The notes beneath the pieces were generated by a model. That model was not told where the DNA came from. It saw nothing but the letters and a program-made list of their open reading frames with translations, and ran no database searches. Shown here in pieces: positions 1-8,474 of a stretch of 64,000 bases of DNA (the stretch's first letter is position 1; every line of letters starts with the position of its first letter). The position numbers and the translations under genes are program-made. Origin of the DNA: Aquimarina rhabdastrellae (GTDB lineage Bacteria > Bacteroidota > Bacteroidia > Flavobacteriales > Flavobacteriaceae); the NCBI GenBank assembly GCA_947387485.1, contig CANDNT010000008.1, positions 62,001 through 126,000 on the forward strand, read 5' to 3'.

Positions 1-1
1 T

Positions 2-1912
2 TATCGTTACAATACAGAGGAACAGCTTGTCGAAATTTTAAACGAAAAAAACATTCCTTATCAATTTACTTTAGACAGTGTAGGTAATGTAATTAAAGAA
101 CGAAGTTTTGATCAAACGGTAAAACAATTTACCAGAGATGCAGCTGGTCGTGTAACTCAGCTTACTAAAGCAAGTGGTGTTACTACACAATATACTTATG
201 ATAAAGCAAATCGCATCACAAATATCACTCATGGTATAGATCATCAAGAAGAACAACGTTTTGAATATAATCAAGCAGGAGCACTCATAAAAGCTATAAA
301 TGAGGATGCTATTGTAATTCTAGAAAGGGATATTCTTGGTCAAATCACACAAGAAACCATAAATGACCATAGTATTACTCATCAATATAATGCTATAGGG
401 CAACGTATAAGTTTAGAAAGTAGTATGGGAGCTCTTATTACTTATGAGCATGATACTTTTGGAAATCTAGCTAAACTAACTGCTCAACAAGATCAAAACC
501 ATTGGCAAGCACAATATCAATACGATTCTTTAGGATTTGAAACAGAACGTTCCTTACCTGGGCATCTTAAACAACGATTTAATTATGATGCTTTAGGTAG
601 ACTTACACAACAACAAACAACAAGAAAACAACAACAAAAACATAAGCGTAGATATACCTGGGGTATTAATGATCGTTTATACAAAATCAATGATAGTAAA
701 CATGGTGAAACCTCTTTTGGTTATACAGCTACTGGACATTTAGAATTCACACAATACGAAAACGGTGATAAAGAATTTCGTAAAGCAGATACTGTAGGAA
801 ATCTATATGATACTGTAGAAAAAAATGATCGTCAATATACACATGGTGGTCGATTAGAAAAGAAAGGAAATTGGCATTATAAATATGATGACGAAGGCTT
901 TTTAATCGAAAAATATAAGGGTACTAAAAGTATTTTCTCTAGCAAAACCGAACATTGGAAATACCAGTGGAATGCTCAGGGAATGTTAGTTAGCGTAAAA
1001 CGTCCTGATGGTCATCTAGTTCATTTCACTTATGATGCTTTAGGTAGACGTTTATCCAAAACTTTTAAAACTGTTACTACCAAATGGTTGTGGAATGGTA
1101 ATGTACCGCTACACGAATGGAAAGAAGATACTGCTTCTGGACGTATCTTAGGAAACAGTGCTGTTGACGAAAATGGAATCATTACTTGGGTTTTTGAAGC
1201 CGATAGTTTTATCCCTACAGCAAAGCTTAAAAATAATAAGAAATATAGTATATTTACTGATCAACTGGGTACTCCTACACATATGTATAATGATGAAGGA
1301 GGTACCATTTGGGAACGTTCTTTAGATAGCTTTGGTAAACTACGCCATGGTAATCATGATAGTTGTCCTTTTATGTATCAAGGACAATATTATGATCCAG
1401 AAATCGAATTGGCTTATAATCGTTTTAGATATTACGATCCTAATGATGGTAGGTATATTTCTGTGGATCCGATTGGGCTCATGTCTGGAGAACATGGATT
1501 CTATAATTATGTCGACAACCCAAATGGATTGGTTGATCTTTTTGGATTAAAAAAAGGGCATTATAATAATAATAAAGCTAAAAAATTAGCCAATAGAGAA
1601 GCTAGAAGATTAAGAGAAGAAGGTTCTAGAGTTCGAGTTGTAACAGTTGTAGTTCACAAAAAAACAGGAAAATCTTTTATTGGACATTCCGGAACTCAAC
1701 CAAAAGTAAATAGTCGATTAAAGAATCAATTACCTAAAACATCATCAGAAATATGGACAGTAAATAACTGTGCAGAGGTTGATGCCTATAATCAAGGTAT
1801 GAATAAAATTAAAGGAAGTATGCCATCTGATTTTACTTCGTATACAGTTCAAGTAAGTACAGGTGCAGAAAAACCAGCTTGTAGAAATTGTGCTACTTGG
1901 GTACCTAAATAG
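2..1912 (+). CDS. Rhs/YD-repeat protein, 5'-truncated, with C-terminal deaminase-like toxin domain
   Basis: The reading frame is open from the first complete codon of the window, so this is the 3' part of a longer gene; an internal ATG at 425 is not its start. The visible 636 residues hold YD repeats (for example YDALGR, YDDEGF, YNQAG) and an Rhs core boundary at about 1466-1549, with DPIGL, YNYVDNPNG and a DLFGL end where DPxGL is usual. Such shells enclose a polymorphic toxin. The 120-residue tip (1550-1912) has a CAE motif (1769-1777) and a CxxC motif (1880-1891), the zinc-site pattern of the cytidine-deaminase fold, most like YwqJ-type toxin deaminases. The next gene looks like its immunity partner. 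The toxin family rests on motifs only; the Rhs assignment is firm. Confidence 0.85.
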   Translation, partial: YRYNTEEQLVEILNEKNIPYQFTLDSVGNVIKERSFDQTVKQFTRDAAGRVTQLTKASGVTTQYTYDKANRITNITHGIDHQEEQRFEYNQAGALIKAINEDAIVILERDILGQITQETINDHSITHQYNAIGQRISLESSMGALITYEHDTFGNLAKLTAQQDQNHWQAQYQYDSLGFETERSLPGHLKQRFNYDALGRLTQQQTTRKQQQKHKRRYTWGINDRLYKINDSKHGETSFGYTATGHLEFTQYENGDKEFRKADTVGNLYDTVEKNDRQYTHGGRLEKKGNWHYKYDDEGFLIEKYKGTKSIFSSKTEHWKYQWNAQGMLVSVKRPDGHLVHFTYDALGRRLSKTFKTVTTKWLWNGNVPLHEWKEDTASGRILGNSAVDENGIITWVFEADSFIPTAKLKNNKKYSIFTDQLGTPTHMYNDEGGTIWERSLDSFGKLRHGNHDSCPFMYQGQYYDPEIELAYNRFRYYDPNDGRYISVDPIGLMSGEHGFYNYVDNPNGLVDLFGLKKGHYNNNKAKKLANREARRLREEGSRVRVVTVVVHKKTGKSFIGHSGTQPKVNSRLKNQLPKTSSEIWTVNNCAEVDAYNQGMNKIKGSMPSDFTSYTVQVSTGAEKPACRNCATWVPK

Positions 1913-1919
1913 AATTATA

Positions 1920-2381
1920 ATGATTTCAAATGAATTAAAAAAATTATTCCATAAACATGGAATTTCACTAAATTACAATCTAGATTCTGATTTAATTTCT
2001 AATAAAAAATCGGTTATTTTAAAAGCTTATGAAAAAAAAGGGTATTATAACATCAATGAAAAATTGATTAATTTTCTATGCTATTTTAATGACTTAGAAT
2101 TCTTATTCATTAATAAATTTAAAAAGCCTGATAGTATTCATTTTAAATTAGAAAGAGCATTAAAAATCACCTATGCAATAAAAACAATTGAAGCTGATTT
2201 TGATTTAAAAAAAATAATCCCTTTTGGAATGCTCTATAGAGAACATATGGAATTAATAATAGATGAAAAAGATAAGGTTTATGCTACAATGGATAATCTT
2301 TTGATTCATTTTGGTAATGATCCATTTGATGCACTAAAAAATATTTTAAATAATGTAGAATTAGACAGAATTGAAATTTAA
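1920..2381 (+). CDS. probable SUKH-type (SUKH-3-like) immunity protein for the Rhs toxin
   Basis: A 153-residue cytoplasmic protein starting 7 bases after the Rhs stop codon. The ATG at 1920 is chosen over a TTG-type start at 1863 that would lie inside the toxin coding region. The C-terminal half has a Gly-Met-Leu-Tyr segment, a strand pattern of the form hydrophobic-Ile-Ile-Asp-Glu-x-x-x-Val-Tyr-Ala, and a closing Phe-Asp-Ala-Leu-x-x-Ile-Leu helix. This layout is typical of SUKH-3 immunity proteins, which are known partners of deaminase toxins. It has no signal peptide, as expected for a protein that blocks toxin in the cytosol. Family membership is inferred from pattern and position; another small immunity family is possible. 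Confidence 0.6.
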   Translation: MISNELKKLFHKHGISLNYNLDSDLISNKKSVILKAYEKKGYYNINEKLINFLCYFNDLEFLFINKFKKPDSIHFKLERALKITYAIKTIEADFDLKKIIPFGMLYREHMELIIDEKDKVYATMDNLLIHFGNDPFDALKNILNNVELDRIEI

Positions 2382-2417
2382 AAAATCAATTAAAAATTAT
2401 ATGATTATTTGAACAAT

Positions 2418-2449
2418 AAAAAAGCCACCTTTTAAAAGGTGGCTTTTTT
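2418..2449. terminator. bidirectional rho-independent terminator
   Basis: A perfect 32-base palindrome with a GCCACC/GGTGGC core flanked by A- and T-tracts lies between the convergent immunity gene and fabI. It can terminate transcription in both directions. Confidence 0.9.
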
Positions 2450-2463
2450 ATATAGATTTTATT

Positions 2464-3279
2464 CTATTCCTCTTCAAACTTTTCCATAACTAGGTCACTT
2501 ACTCCTACATTAGAGAATCCTCCATCATGATATAAATTTTGCAGTGTCACTTTACGTGTTAAATCAGAGAAAAGTGTAATTGTATAATCTGCACAATCTT
2601 GTGCCGATGCATTTCCTAAAGGAGACATTTTATCTGCATATGCTATAAAGCCATCAAATCCTTTAACTCCTTTTCCTGCTGTTGTAGGTGTAGGAGATTG
2701 AGAAATTGTATTTACACGTACCTTTTTATCTCTACCAAAGAAATATCCAAAACTACGTGCAATAGATTCTAAATAAGCTTTATTATCTGCCATGTCATTA
2801 TAATCTGGAAAAACACGTTGTGCAGCCATATAACTCAATGCTACAATACTTCCCCATTCACTCATTGCATCCTTCTTATATAGTGTTTGCATTACTTTAT
2901 GAAAAGACAAGGCTGATACATCCCATCCTTTTTGGCTCCAATCATAGTTTAAATCTGTATAATGTCGTCCTTTACGAACATTTACAGACATTCCTATAGA
3001 GTGTAATACAAAATCAATTTTCCCACCTAAGATCTCCATTGATTTTTCTACTAAATTTTCAAGATCTTCTAACGAAGTAGCATCTGCTGGAATAATTTCG
3101 GCATTTGTTTTTGCTGCTAACTCTTTTATAGCTCCCATACGCATAGCTACAGGTGCATTAGTTAATACAAAACTACCTCCTTCTTCAAAAACGCGTTCTG
3201 CTGTTTTCCAGGCAATCGAATTTTCATCCAATGCTCCAAAAATGATTCCTCGTTTTCCTTTTAATAAGTTATATGACAT
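2464..3279 (-). CDS. fabI: enoyl-[acyl-carrier-protein] reductase (NADH)
   Basis: FabI carries out the last reduction of each fatty-acid elongation cycle, turning trans-2-enoyl-ACP into acyl-ACP with NADH in the cytosol. The 271-residue protein has the usual length for the family. It has the N-terminal nucleotide-binding segment GALDENSIAW in the classical FabI position and the Tyr-x6-Lys catalytic pair at Y160 and K167, with a second tyrosine upstream in LSYMAAQ. The ATG at 3279 fits the family N-terminus. It lies downstream of recN on the same strand after an 88-base gap and ends at the palindromic terminator. FabI is the usual target of triclosan-type inhibitors; nothing here suggests an unusual variant. 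Confidence 0.95.
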   Translation of the reverse strand: MSYNLLKGKRGIIFGALDENSIAWKTAERVFEEGGSFVLTNAPVAMRMGAIKELAAKTNAEIIPADATSLEDLENLVEKSMEILGGKIDFVLHSIGMSVNVRKGRHYTDLNYDWSQKGWDVSALSFHKVMQTLYKKDAMSEWGSIVALSYMAAQRVFPDYNDMADNKAYLESIARSFGYFFGRDKKVRVNTISQSPTPTTAGKGVKGFDGFIAYADKMSPLGNASAQDCADYTITLFSDLTRKVTLQNLYHDGGFSNVGVSDLVMEKFEEE

Positions 3280-3367
3280 GTAATCGTAAATTATATTCGT
3301 AACTAATTATATAAGTAAAGATAATAAAACTCGGCGCATATGTTTTTCCTTGTTTTATTACCTTTCT

Positions 3368-5023
3368 TTAACCATTTAATAAAGTTTTTGCATGTGTAAG
3401 TGCTGTATCTGTAACGTTCTTTCCTTCTATCATTTGTGCAATTTCAAGTATACGCTCTTCTTCAGATAATACACGTAATTGTGTTGCTGTAACGTTTTTA
3501 ATATCTTCTTTATATACCTTGTATTGCGAATTTCCTTTGGCAGCAATTTGAGGTAAATGAGTAATGCTAAAGATTTGTAAGTTCTGACTCATATCTAACA
3601 TCAAATCAGCCATTTTTCTCGCTACTTCTCCAGAAACTCCGGTATCTATTTCGTCAAAAATAATTGTTGGTAATTGTGTATATCTAGACATAATTACTTT
3701 TATAGCCAACATTATTCTTGATAACTCTCCACCAGAAGCTACCTTCTTTAAAGTACCATACGAACTTCCTTTGTTTGCAGAGAATAAGAATTCTAAAGTA
3801 TCCTTACCATTAGAATAATATTCGTCTTTAATATTCACAGTTGTGTTAAATCTAGAATTTGGCATTCCTAATGCTTCTAGTATTCTTTCTAACTCTTTCG
3901 TCAGTTTTGGTAGTGCTTTTCCTCTTTTATGATGAATTTTTTCTGCTATTGTATCTAGCTTTTCTTTGATTGTATCAATTTCATTTTGCAATTGATCCAT
4001 ATCTTGAGTCATATTCTCTGTAAAACTTACTTTTTCTGTAAGTTCTTCTTGTATCTGTAATAACTCTTTTATCGTGCTAACACTATGCTTTGTTTGCAGA
4101 TTATGAATCAATTGCAATCGTTGACTGACTAATTGTAATTGCTCTGGATCTGCTTCTAGTTGCTCTACTTCTATAGAAAGACTACCTTGTAAATCATCTA
4201 ATTCAATATAAGCACTTTCTATTCTATTATATAGTTCTGTCAAAGGTTTGGAAAAAGAAGCTACTTTACCTAATCCTGTTCTCGCATTATTTAGCTGATC
4301 CAAAATCCCGACTTGCTCGGCATTCATCATTCCTAAAGCTTCAGATAAACGCTCTTGAATTTCTTCTACATTATTTAATGCTTCATACTGAGATTCTAAA
4401 TCTTCTAATTCTCCTTCTTTTAGTTTTGCCTCACTTAACTCTTGTAATAAAAAAGAGTTATAATCATACTCTTTTCTATATTGAACTTGAGCTACAGTAA
4501 GTTCTTCAAGTTTTTTCTTGAATTCCTTTAATTTTTTTAATCCTCGTTTGTATGAAGCTACTTCTTTTGATACACCTGCTAAAGCATCCAAAACTTCAAA
4601 TTGAAAATCGTTTGTTGTAACTTCTAATGTTTGATGTTGACTATGAATATCAATAAGTCTTGTTCCTAGGCTAGATAACACTTGTAGGGTTACAGGGGTA
4701 TCATTAATAAAAGCTCTTGATTTTCCAGAGGGTAAAATTTCCCTTCTTATAATAGTAGCTTCTTCATAATCTAAGGCTTCTTCTTCAAAAAAAACTTCTA
4801 AAGGATATTTTCTAATATCAAAAGTACCTTCTATGATACATTTCTTTGTACTATCTTTTGCACTATTGGCATCTGCTCTTTTTCCTAGCAATAGCCCTAG
4901 TGCTCCTAATAATAATGATTTACCTGCTCCTGTTTCCCCTGTTATAGTGGTAAATCCTGTATCAAACGTAACCTGTAATTCTTCTATTAAGGCAAAGTTC
5001 TTTATCGATAAATCTATAAGCAA
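3368..5023 (-). CDS. recN: DNA repair protein RecN
   Basis: RecN is an SMC-like ATPase that helps repair DNA double-strand breaks. The 551-residue protein starts with a head half carrying Walker A GETGAGKS (residues 29-36). A long coiled-coil region follows (roughly 150-380), and the C-terminal head half has an ABC-type signature (ASGGELSR) and Walker B IIFDEID near residue 456. Length and order match the family. The start is a TTG at 5023, which gives the family-typical MLIDLSIKNFALIE beginning. It follows the DUF4835 gene after 77 bases on the same strand, a neighbourhood common in Flavobacteriia, and is probably co-transcribed with it. Confidence 0.95.
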   Translation of the reverse strand: MLIDLSIKNFALIEELQVTFDTGFTTITGETGAGKSLLLGALGLLLGKRADANSAKDSTKKCIIEGTFDIRKYPLEVFFEEEALDYEEATIIRREILPSGKSRAFINDTPVTLQVLSSLGTRLIDIHSQHQTLEVTTNDFQFEVLDALAGVSKEVASYKRGLKKLKEFKKKLEELTVAQVQYRKEYDYNSFLLQELSEAKLKEGELEDLESQYEALNNVEEIQERLSEALGMMNAEQVGILDQLNNARTGLGKVASFSKPLTELYNRIESAYIELDDLQGSLSIEVEQLEADPEQLQLVSQRLQLIHNLQTKHSVSTIKELLQIQEELTEKVSFTENMTQDMDQLQNEIDTIKEKLDTIAEKIHHKRGKALPKLTKELERILEALGMPNSRFNTTVNIKDEYYSNGKDTLEFLFSANKGSSYGTLKKVASGGELSRIMLAIKVIMSRYTQLPTIIFDEIDTGVSGEVARKMADLMLDMSQNLQIFSITHLPQIAAKGNSQYKVYKEDIKNVTATQLRVLSEEERILEIAQMIEGKNVTDTALTHAKTLLNG

Positions 5024-5100
5024 TGTATCCTATTTTTTAATTAAGGTAGTAAAGATAGTATAGATTTAAAATATTGTCAAAAGAAAGGAGAAGTTGTTTT

Positions 5101-5988
5101 TTAAAACTTTATTTCTCTCCAATTCTTTGAGTATGTAGGTGCTATTTTATTAAGCCTTGTTATCGTTTCGGCGATATTAACAGATGGTCCATCAGAAAGT
5201 ATTTGTTGTACTTCGTCTGCTTTGGCATCAAAGAATATACGCATCATATAAGAATTAGGTCTTACTCTATGTAAATCTTCTAATGATGCTAATGCAGTAA
5301 TAATTGCTTCTTTTCCTTTTTTGACATCTTCATTCATAGTGTCTAAAGCTTCTCTATGATATTCATATAAAGCTTTACGATATCCATCATATGTCCCTGA
5401 TAATACATCATCATTTAATTTAAAACGAGTCTGATTACCATCTTTAAGGTTCCATCCTATGTTATTACTTGTTTGAGCAGCGTTAACAATACTCTTTGCT
5501 TGTTGAAAAAATGCTGTTCCGCCATTTAATTCAAAAGTATCTGCATCTACACCTAAGATAGTGTATAGATAAAATGATATTACAGATATTAAATTTGATT
5601 CAAACGTATTAGGATCGTAGTTTAATGGTTGAAACTCCAAATAGTTAAAGCTAAACTGTTTATCATTTACATTAAATATCGGAGTTGTATAACTAGACCC
5701 ATAAACTGGTCTTGATGCTTGTACTTGTATCGATGCACTAAAAGCATCATTACTGTAATTATTTACAGTGATAAAAAAACTACAATCGATACGCTCTTCT
5801 GTGCGATAATCGATTGTAGTCCATTGTGTATTATTTATAAATTCTGTTAAAGATCGTTCTAATGTTTTAAATACCTGTAAATTAGGTTGTCCTGTCTGTT
5901 CTGCATTTACTACTACTCTTGCATTAAATTCTTGAGCATGAGCTAACATAGTTACAAACAATACATAGATAAAAACGATCTTTCGCAT
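5101..5988 (-). CDS. secreted DUF4835 family protein
   Basis: A 295-residue protein with a signal peptide (first ~18 residues, ending in AHAQ). The rest matches the DUF4835 family as I know it from Bacteroidota: an N-terminal segment on conversion of NAEQTG-type sequence, aromatic-rich strands in the first half, and a helical second half. The molecular role is not established. It starts directly after coaBC ends (1-base gap) and sits upstream of recN, an order conserved in related genomes, so it probably belongs to the bamD-rpoZ-coaBC operon. It is predicted to act in the periplasm or at the cell surface. Confidence 0.8.
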   Translation of the reverse strand: MRKIVFIYVLFVTMLAHAQEFNARVVVNAEQTGQPNLQVFKTLERSLTEFINNTQWTTIDYRTEERIDCSFFITVNNYSNDAFSASIQVQASRPVYGSSYTTPIFNVNDKQFSFNYLEFQPLNYDPNTFESNLISVISFYLYTILGVDADTFELNGGTAFFQQAKSIVNAAQTSNNIGWNLKDGNQTRFKLNDDVLSGTYDGYRKALYEYHREALDTMNEDVKKGKEAIITALASLEDLHRVRPNSYMMRIFFDAKADEVQQILSDGPSVNIAETITRLNKIAPTYSKNWREIKF

Positions 5989-5989
5989 A

Positions 5990-7192
5990 TTATAATTGAT
6001 TTATTTCATTAAATATATCCTGAGCTACTTCAGTTTTAGTTTTAAGTTCAAACGATTTTATCTCAGATTTATGATTTATTAAAGTAACTTTATTTGTCTT
6101 TCCTTTAAAACCAGCTCCTTTATCATTGAGTGAATTTAAAACAATTAAATCTAAATTCTTACGTTCTAACTTTCCTTTTGCATTTTCCAATTCATTTTGC
6201 GTCTCAAGTGCAAATCCAACTAATGTTTGATTTGTCTTTACAGATCCCATCCATTTTAAAATATCTGTAGTACGTTCTAATTCTATTGCAAATTCAGAAT
6301 CACTCTTTTTAATCTTTTGATCTGCCTTTACCTTAGGTCTATAATCTGCAACAGCAGCAGATGCTATTGCGATATCACATGATTCAAACTCTTTGGCAAC
6401 AGCCTCATACATATCTTGAGCACAAACAACAGGTTTTACTGTAATCAAACTATGTGATACTGTAAGTGAAGACGGTCCTAAAACCAAAGTAACTTCTGCT
6501 CCTCTGTTTGCAGCTGTTTTGGCCAATTCTATTCCCATTCTTCCTGTAGAATGATTTCCTATAAAACGTACAGGATCAATAGCCTCATAAGTCGGTCCTG
6601 CCGTAATTAATACTTTTTTGCCTCTTAAAGGTAATTTACCTAAAATATCAGCTTCTATAAAAGAAAGTATATTTTCTGGCTCAGCCATTCGCCCTTGTCC
6701 TACTAATCCACTTGCCAATTCGCCTGATTCTGATGGTATCATAATATTACCAAATTCTTCAAGCTTTTTGAAAGTTTCGGCTGTTGACGGATGTTTATAC
6801 ATATCTAGATCCATTGCTGGTGCAAAATAAACAGGGCATTTTGCTGAAAGATATGTTGCCAAAAGTAGGTTATCACACCCACCTGAAGCCATTTTGGATA
6901 AGGTATTTGCTGTAGCTGGGGCAATTAACATAAAGTCTGCCCATAATCCTAATTCGACATGATTATTCCACAATTCGTTTTCGTCTTCTTCATTATAAAA
7001 TGTGGAATGTACTGGATTCTTGGAAAGTGTAGAAAGGGTAAGTGGTGTTACAAAATCTTTTGCATTAGGAGTCATAACAACCTTTACCTCTGCACCTGCT
7101 TTTACAAACAGGCGCACTAACGAGGCAGTTTTGTATGCTGCTATTCCTGCGGTAACACCAATTAGTACTTTTTTACCGCTTACTATAGACAT
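5990..7192 (-). CDS. coaBC: bifunctional phosphopantothenoylcysteine decarboxylase / phosphopantothenate-cysteine ligase
   Basis: CoaBC makes 4'-phosphopantetheine for coenzyme A: it joins phosphopantothenate to cysteine and decarboxylates the product using FMN. The 400-residue protein has an N-terminal flavoprotein half (PATANT at ~92-97, conserved His79 in NHVELG) and a C-terminal ligase half starting near 190 (VLITAGPTYEAIDPVR, a conserved HSTGRMG). Two sites differ from the E. coli enzyme: the PxMNxxMW motif reads PAMDLDMY (D128 for Asn), and the flap segment before GxGRMAEP has Ser161 where E. coli has the catalytic Cys. This may be a lineage feature. It starts 1 base after the rpoZ stop in the same operon. 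Confidence 0.93.
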   Translation of the reverse strand: MSIVSGKKVLIGVTAGIAAYKTASLVRLFVKAGAEVKVVMTPNAKDFVTPLTLSTLSKNPVHSTFYNEEDENELWNNHVELGLWADFMLIAPATANTLSKMASGGCDNLLLATYLSAKCPVYFAPAMDLDMYKHPSTAETFKKLEEFGNIMIPSESGELASGLVGQGRMAEPENILSFIEADILGKLPLRGKKVLITAGPTYEAIDPVRFIGNHSTGRMGIELAKTAANRGAEVTLVLGPSSLTVSHSLITVKPVVCAQDMYEAVAKEFESCDIAIASAAVADYRPKVKADQKIKKSDSEFAIELERTTDILKWMGSVKTNQTLVGFALETQNELENAKGKLERKNLDLIVLNSLNDKGAGFKGKTNKVTLINHKSEIKSFELKTKTEVAQDIFNEINQL

Positions 7193-7193
7193 A

Positions 7194-7523
7194 TTATAAT
7201 TTTGTATCTTCTTTGGTATTTCTGTAATAAATTCTTCCTTCTAACCATTCTTGAACTGCTAATGCATGTGGCTTAGGAAGTTTTTCATAGAATTTTGATA
7301 CCTCGATTTGTTCTTTATTTTCGAAGATTTCTTCTAAACTATCGTTATACGTAGCGAATTCTTCTAACTTATCTATAAGTTCTTTTTTAATATCAATATT
7401 AATTTGATTTGCTCTCTTTGAGATTACAGATATAGCTTTATAGATATTATCTGTAGGTTGATCTACTAAGTTTTTATCTATAGTAGTCGTATTTACTGGT
7501 GCATTACTTTTTTTCAAATCCAT
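7194..7523 (-). CDS. rpoZ: DNA-directed RNA polymerase omega subunit (Bacteroidota form)
   Basis: A 109-residue protein matching the Bacteroidota RNA polymerase Rpb6/omega family. An N-terminal lead is followed by the hallmark helix with the pattern NIYKAISVISKRANQI, where omega contacts the beta' subunit, and by an acidic helix and a C-terminal segment rich in EWLEGRIYYRNT-type sequence. Omega helps RNA polymerase assembly and stability. It sits 22 bases downstream of bamD and 1 base upstream of coaBC. The rpoZ-coaBC linkage is also seen in other bacterial phyla, which supports the call. Confidence 0.88.
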   Translation of the reverse strand: MDLKKSNAPVNTTTIDKNLVDQPTDNIYKAISVISKRANQINIDIKKELIDKLEEFATYNDSLEEIFENKEQIEVSKFYEKLPKPHALAVQEWLEGRIYYRNTKEDTKL

Positions 7524-7545
7524 CTTCGCCTAAATTATATTGCTA

Positions 7546-8343
7546 TTAATATTGTTCTAATCTTTTATCTATATCTTCGGCAATTTCGTTTGCCTTTTCC
7601 AATAATTCTCCTTTTTCTTTATAGTACTTAATATAATTACCATAAAACTTTTTAGCTACTTCTAATCGTTCTTTTACTAAGTCATCATAACTTCCTATAG
7701 CTAATAAGTATTGAGATTCTAATTTATAATACAATGCTTTTTCTTTATAAATAGAACCTGGAAAATCAAGGATAAAATTATCAAAAGCTTTTATTGCAAC
7801 TTTATAATTACTTCTCCCTATATGGTGATATTGCTTTGCAATCTCATAGGTCTTACGTTCAAGTTTTTGACGTAATTCTGTAACTAATTTATTTGCTTCT
7901 TCTAGTTTTTCACTTTCTGGATATAGATTGATATAAATTTGTAGTTTATCAATTGCTGTTTGAGTATCTCCTTGATCAAGACTATATCTAGGAGAAAGGT
8001 AATAATAACTTTTTGCTCCCTTATACCCAGCTTCTTCTACTTTATCACTCTTTGGGTAAGATTTTACAAAACGTTCAAATTGATATCCAGATAACTGATA
8101 ATCTTCAAGGTTATAATACGTATCTGCATAATAATACATAACTCTCTCTGCTTGAGGCTTACCTCTATAGCTAGGTACTATTTGTTCAAAAAGACGTAAT
8201 GCTTTCTTGTATTTTCCTTCTTTATATAATTCTTCGGCTAGTTTATATTTTTCACCGATATCATCACTTTTCAATATCTCTTGGTATTGACTACATGAAG
8301 AAAAAACAACTACTGTTAGCAATAAATAAAAAAATCTTCTCAT
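7546..8343 (-). CDS. bamD: outer membrane protein assembly factor BamD
   Basis: A lipoprotein of the BAM complex, which inserts beta-barrel proteins into the outer membrane. The 265-residue protein starts with a lipoprotein signal (hydrophobic stretch, lipobox VFSSC, Cys17). Tetratricopeptide-like helical repeats follow, with typical segments such as AEELYKEGKYKKALRLFEQI and repeated hydrophobic-aromatic spacing; length is in the family range (~245-280). It is the first gene of the operon bamD-rpoZ-coaBC-DUF4835. A strong Bacteroidota-type promoter ends about 19 bases upstream of its start codon. Confidence 0.92.
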   Translation of the reverse strand: MRRFFYLLLTVVVFSSCSQYQEILKSDDIGEKYKLAEELYKEGKYKKALRLFEQIVPSYRGKPQAERVMYYYADTYYNLEDYQLSGYQFERFVKSYPKSDKVEEAGYKGAKSYYYLSPRYSLDQGDTQTAIDKLQIYINLYPESEKLEEANKLVTELRQKLERKTYEIAKQYHHIGRSNYKVAIKAFDNFILDFPGSIYKEKALYYKLESQYLLAIGSYDDLVKERLEVAKKFYGNYIKYYKEKGELLEKANEIAEDIDKRLEQY

Positions 8344-8361
8344 AAGTTAAAAAACATCTGG

Positions 8362-8390
8362 CAAAAATAGGTATTTCTGCGGTATTACAA
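8362..8390 (-). promoter_or_regulatory. Bacteroidota-type promoter of the bamD operon
   Basis: On the minus strand a TTG (8390-8388) is followed after 18 bases by TATTTTTG (8369-8362), matching the TTG / TAnnTTTG consensus of the phylum's primary sigma factor. It lies about 19 bases upstream of the bamD ATG, so the leader is very short. Confidence 0.6.
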
Positions 8391-8474
8391 AAACTTTAAT
8401 TCAGTCTTCCTAAATAACTGTTAACATTGACCTTTGTTGCAAGTTTATTCTCTTTTTATTCAAGCTTAAAAAAC

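Noticed and set aside
1332..1550. Small plus-strand frame inside the Rhs gene
   Set aside because: It overlaps the Rhs core in another frame and has no recognisable features.
425..1912. Open reading frame beginning with an ATG at 425 as a complete gene
   Set aside because: The same frame is open to the left edge of the window and encodes YD repeats there too, so this ATG is internal to a longer Rhs gene.
4833..5063. Antisense frame over recN
   Set aside because: A reversed reading of a conserved gene, with low-complexity Pro/Ser composition.
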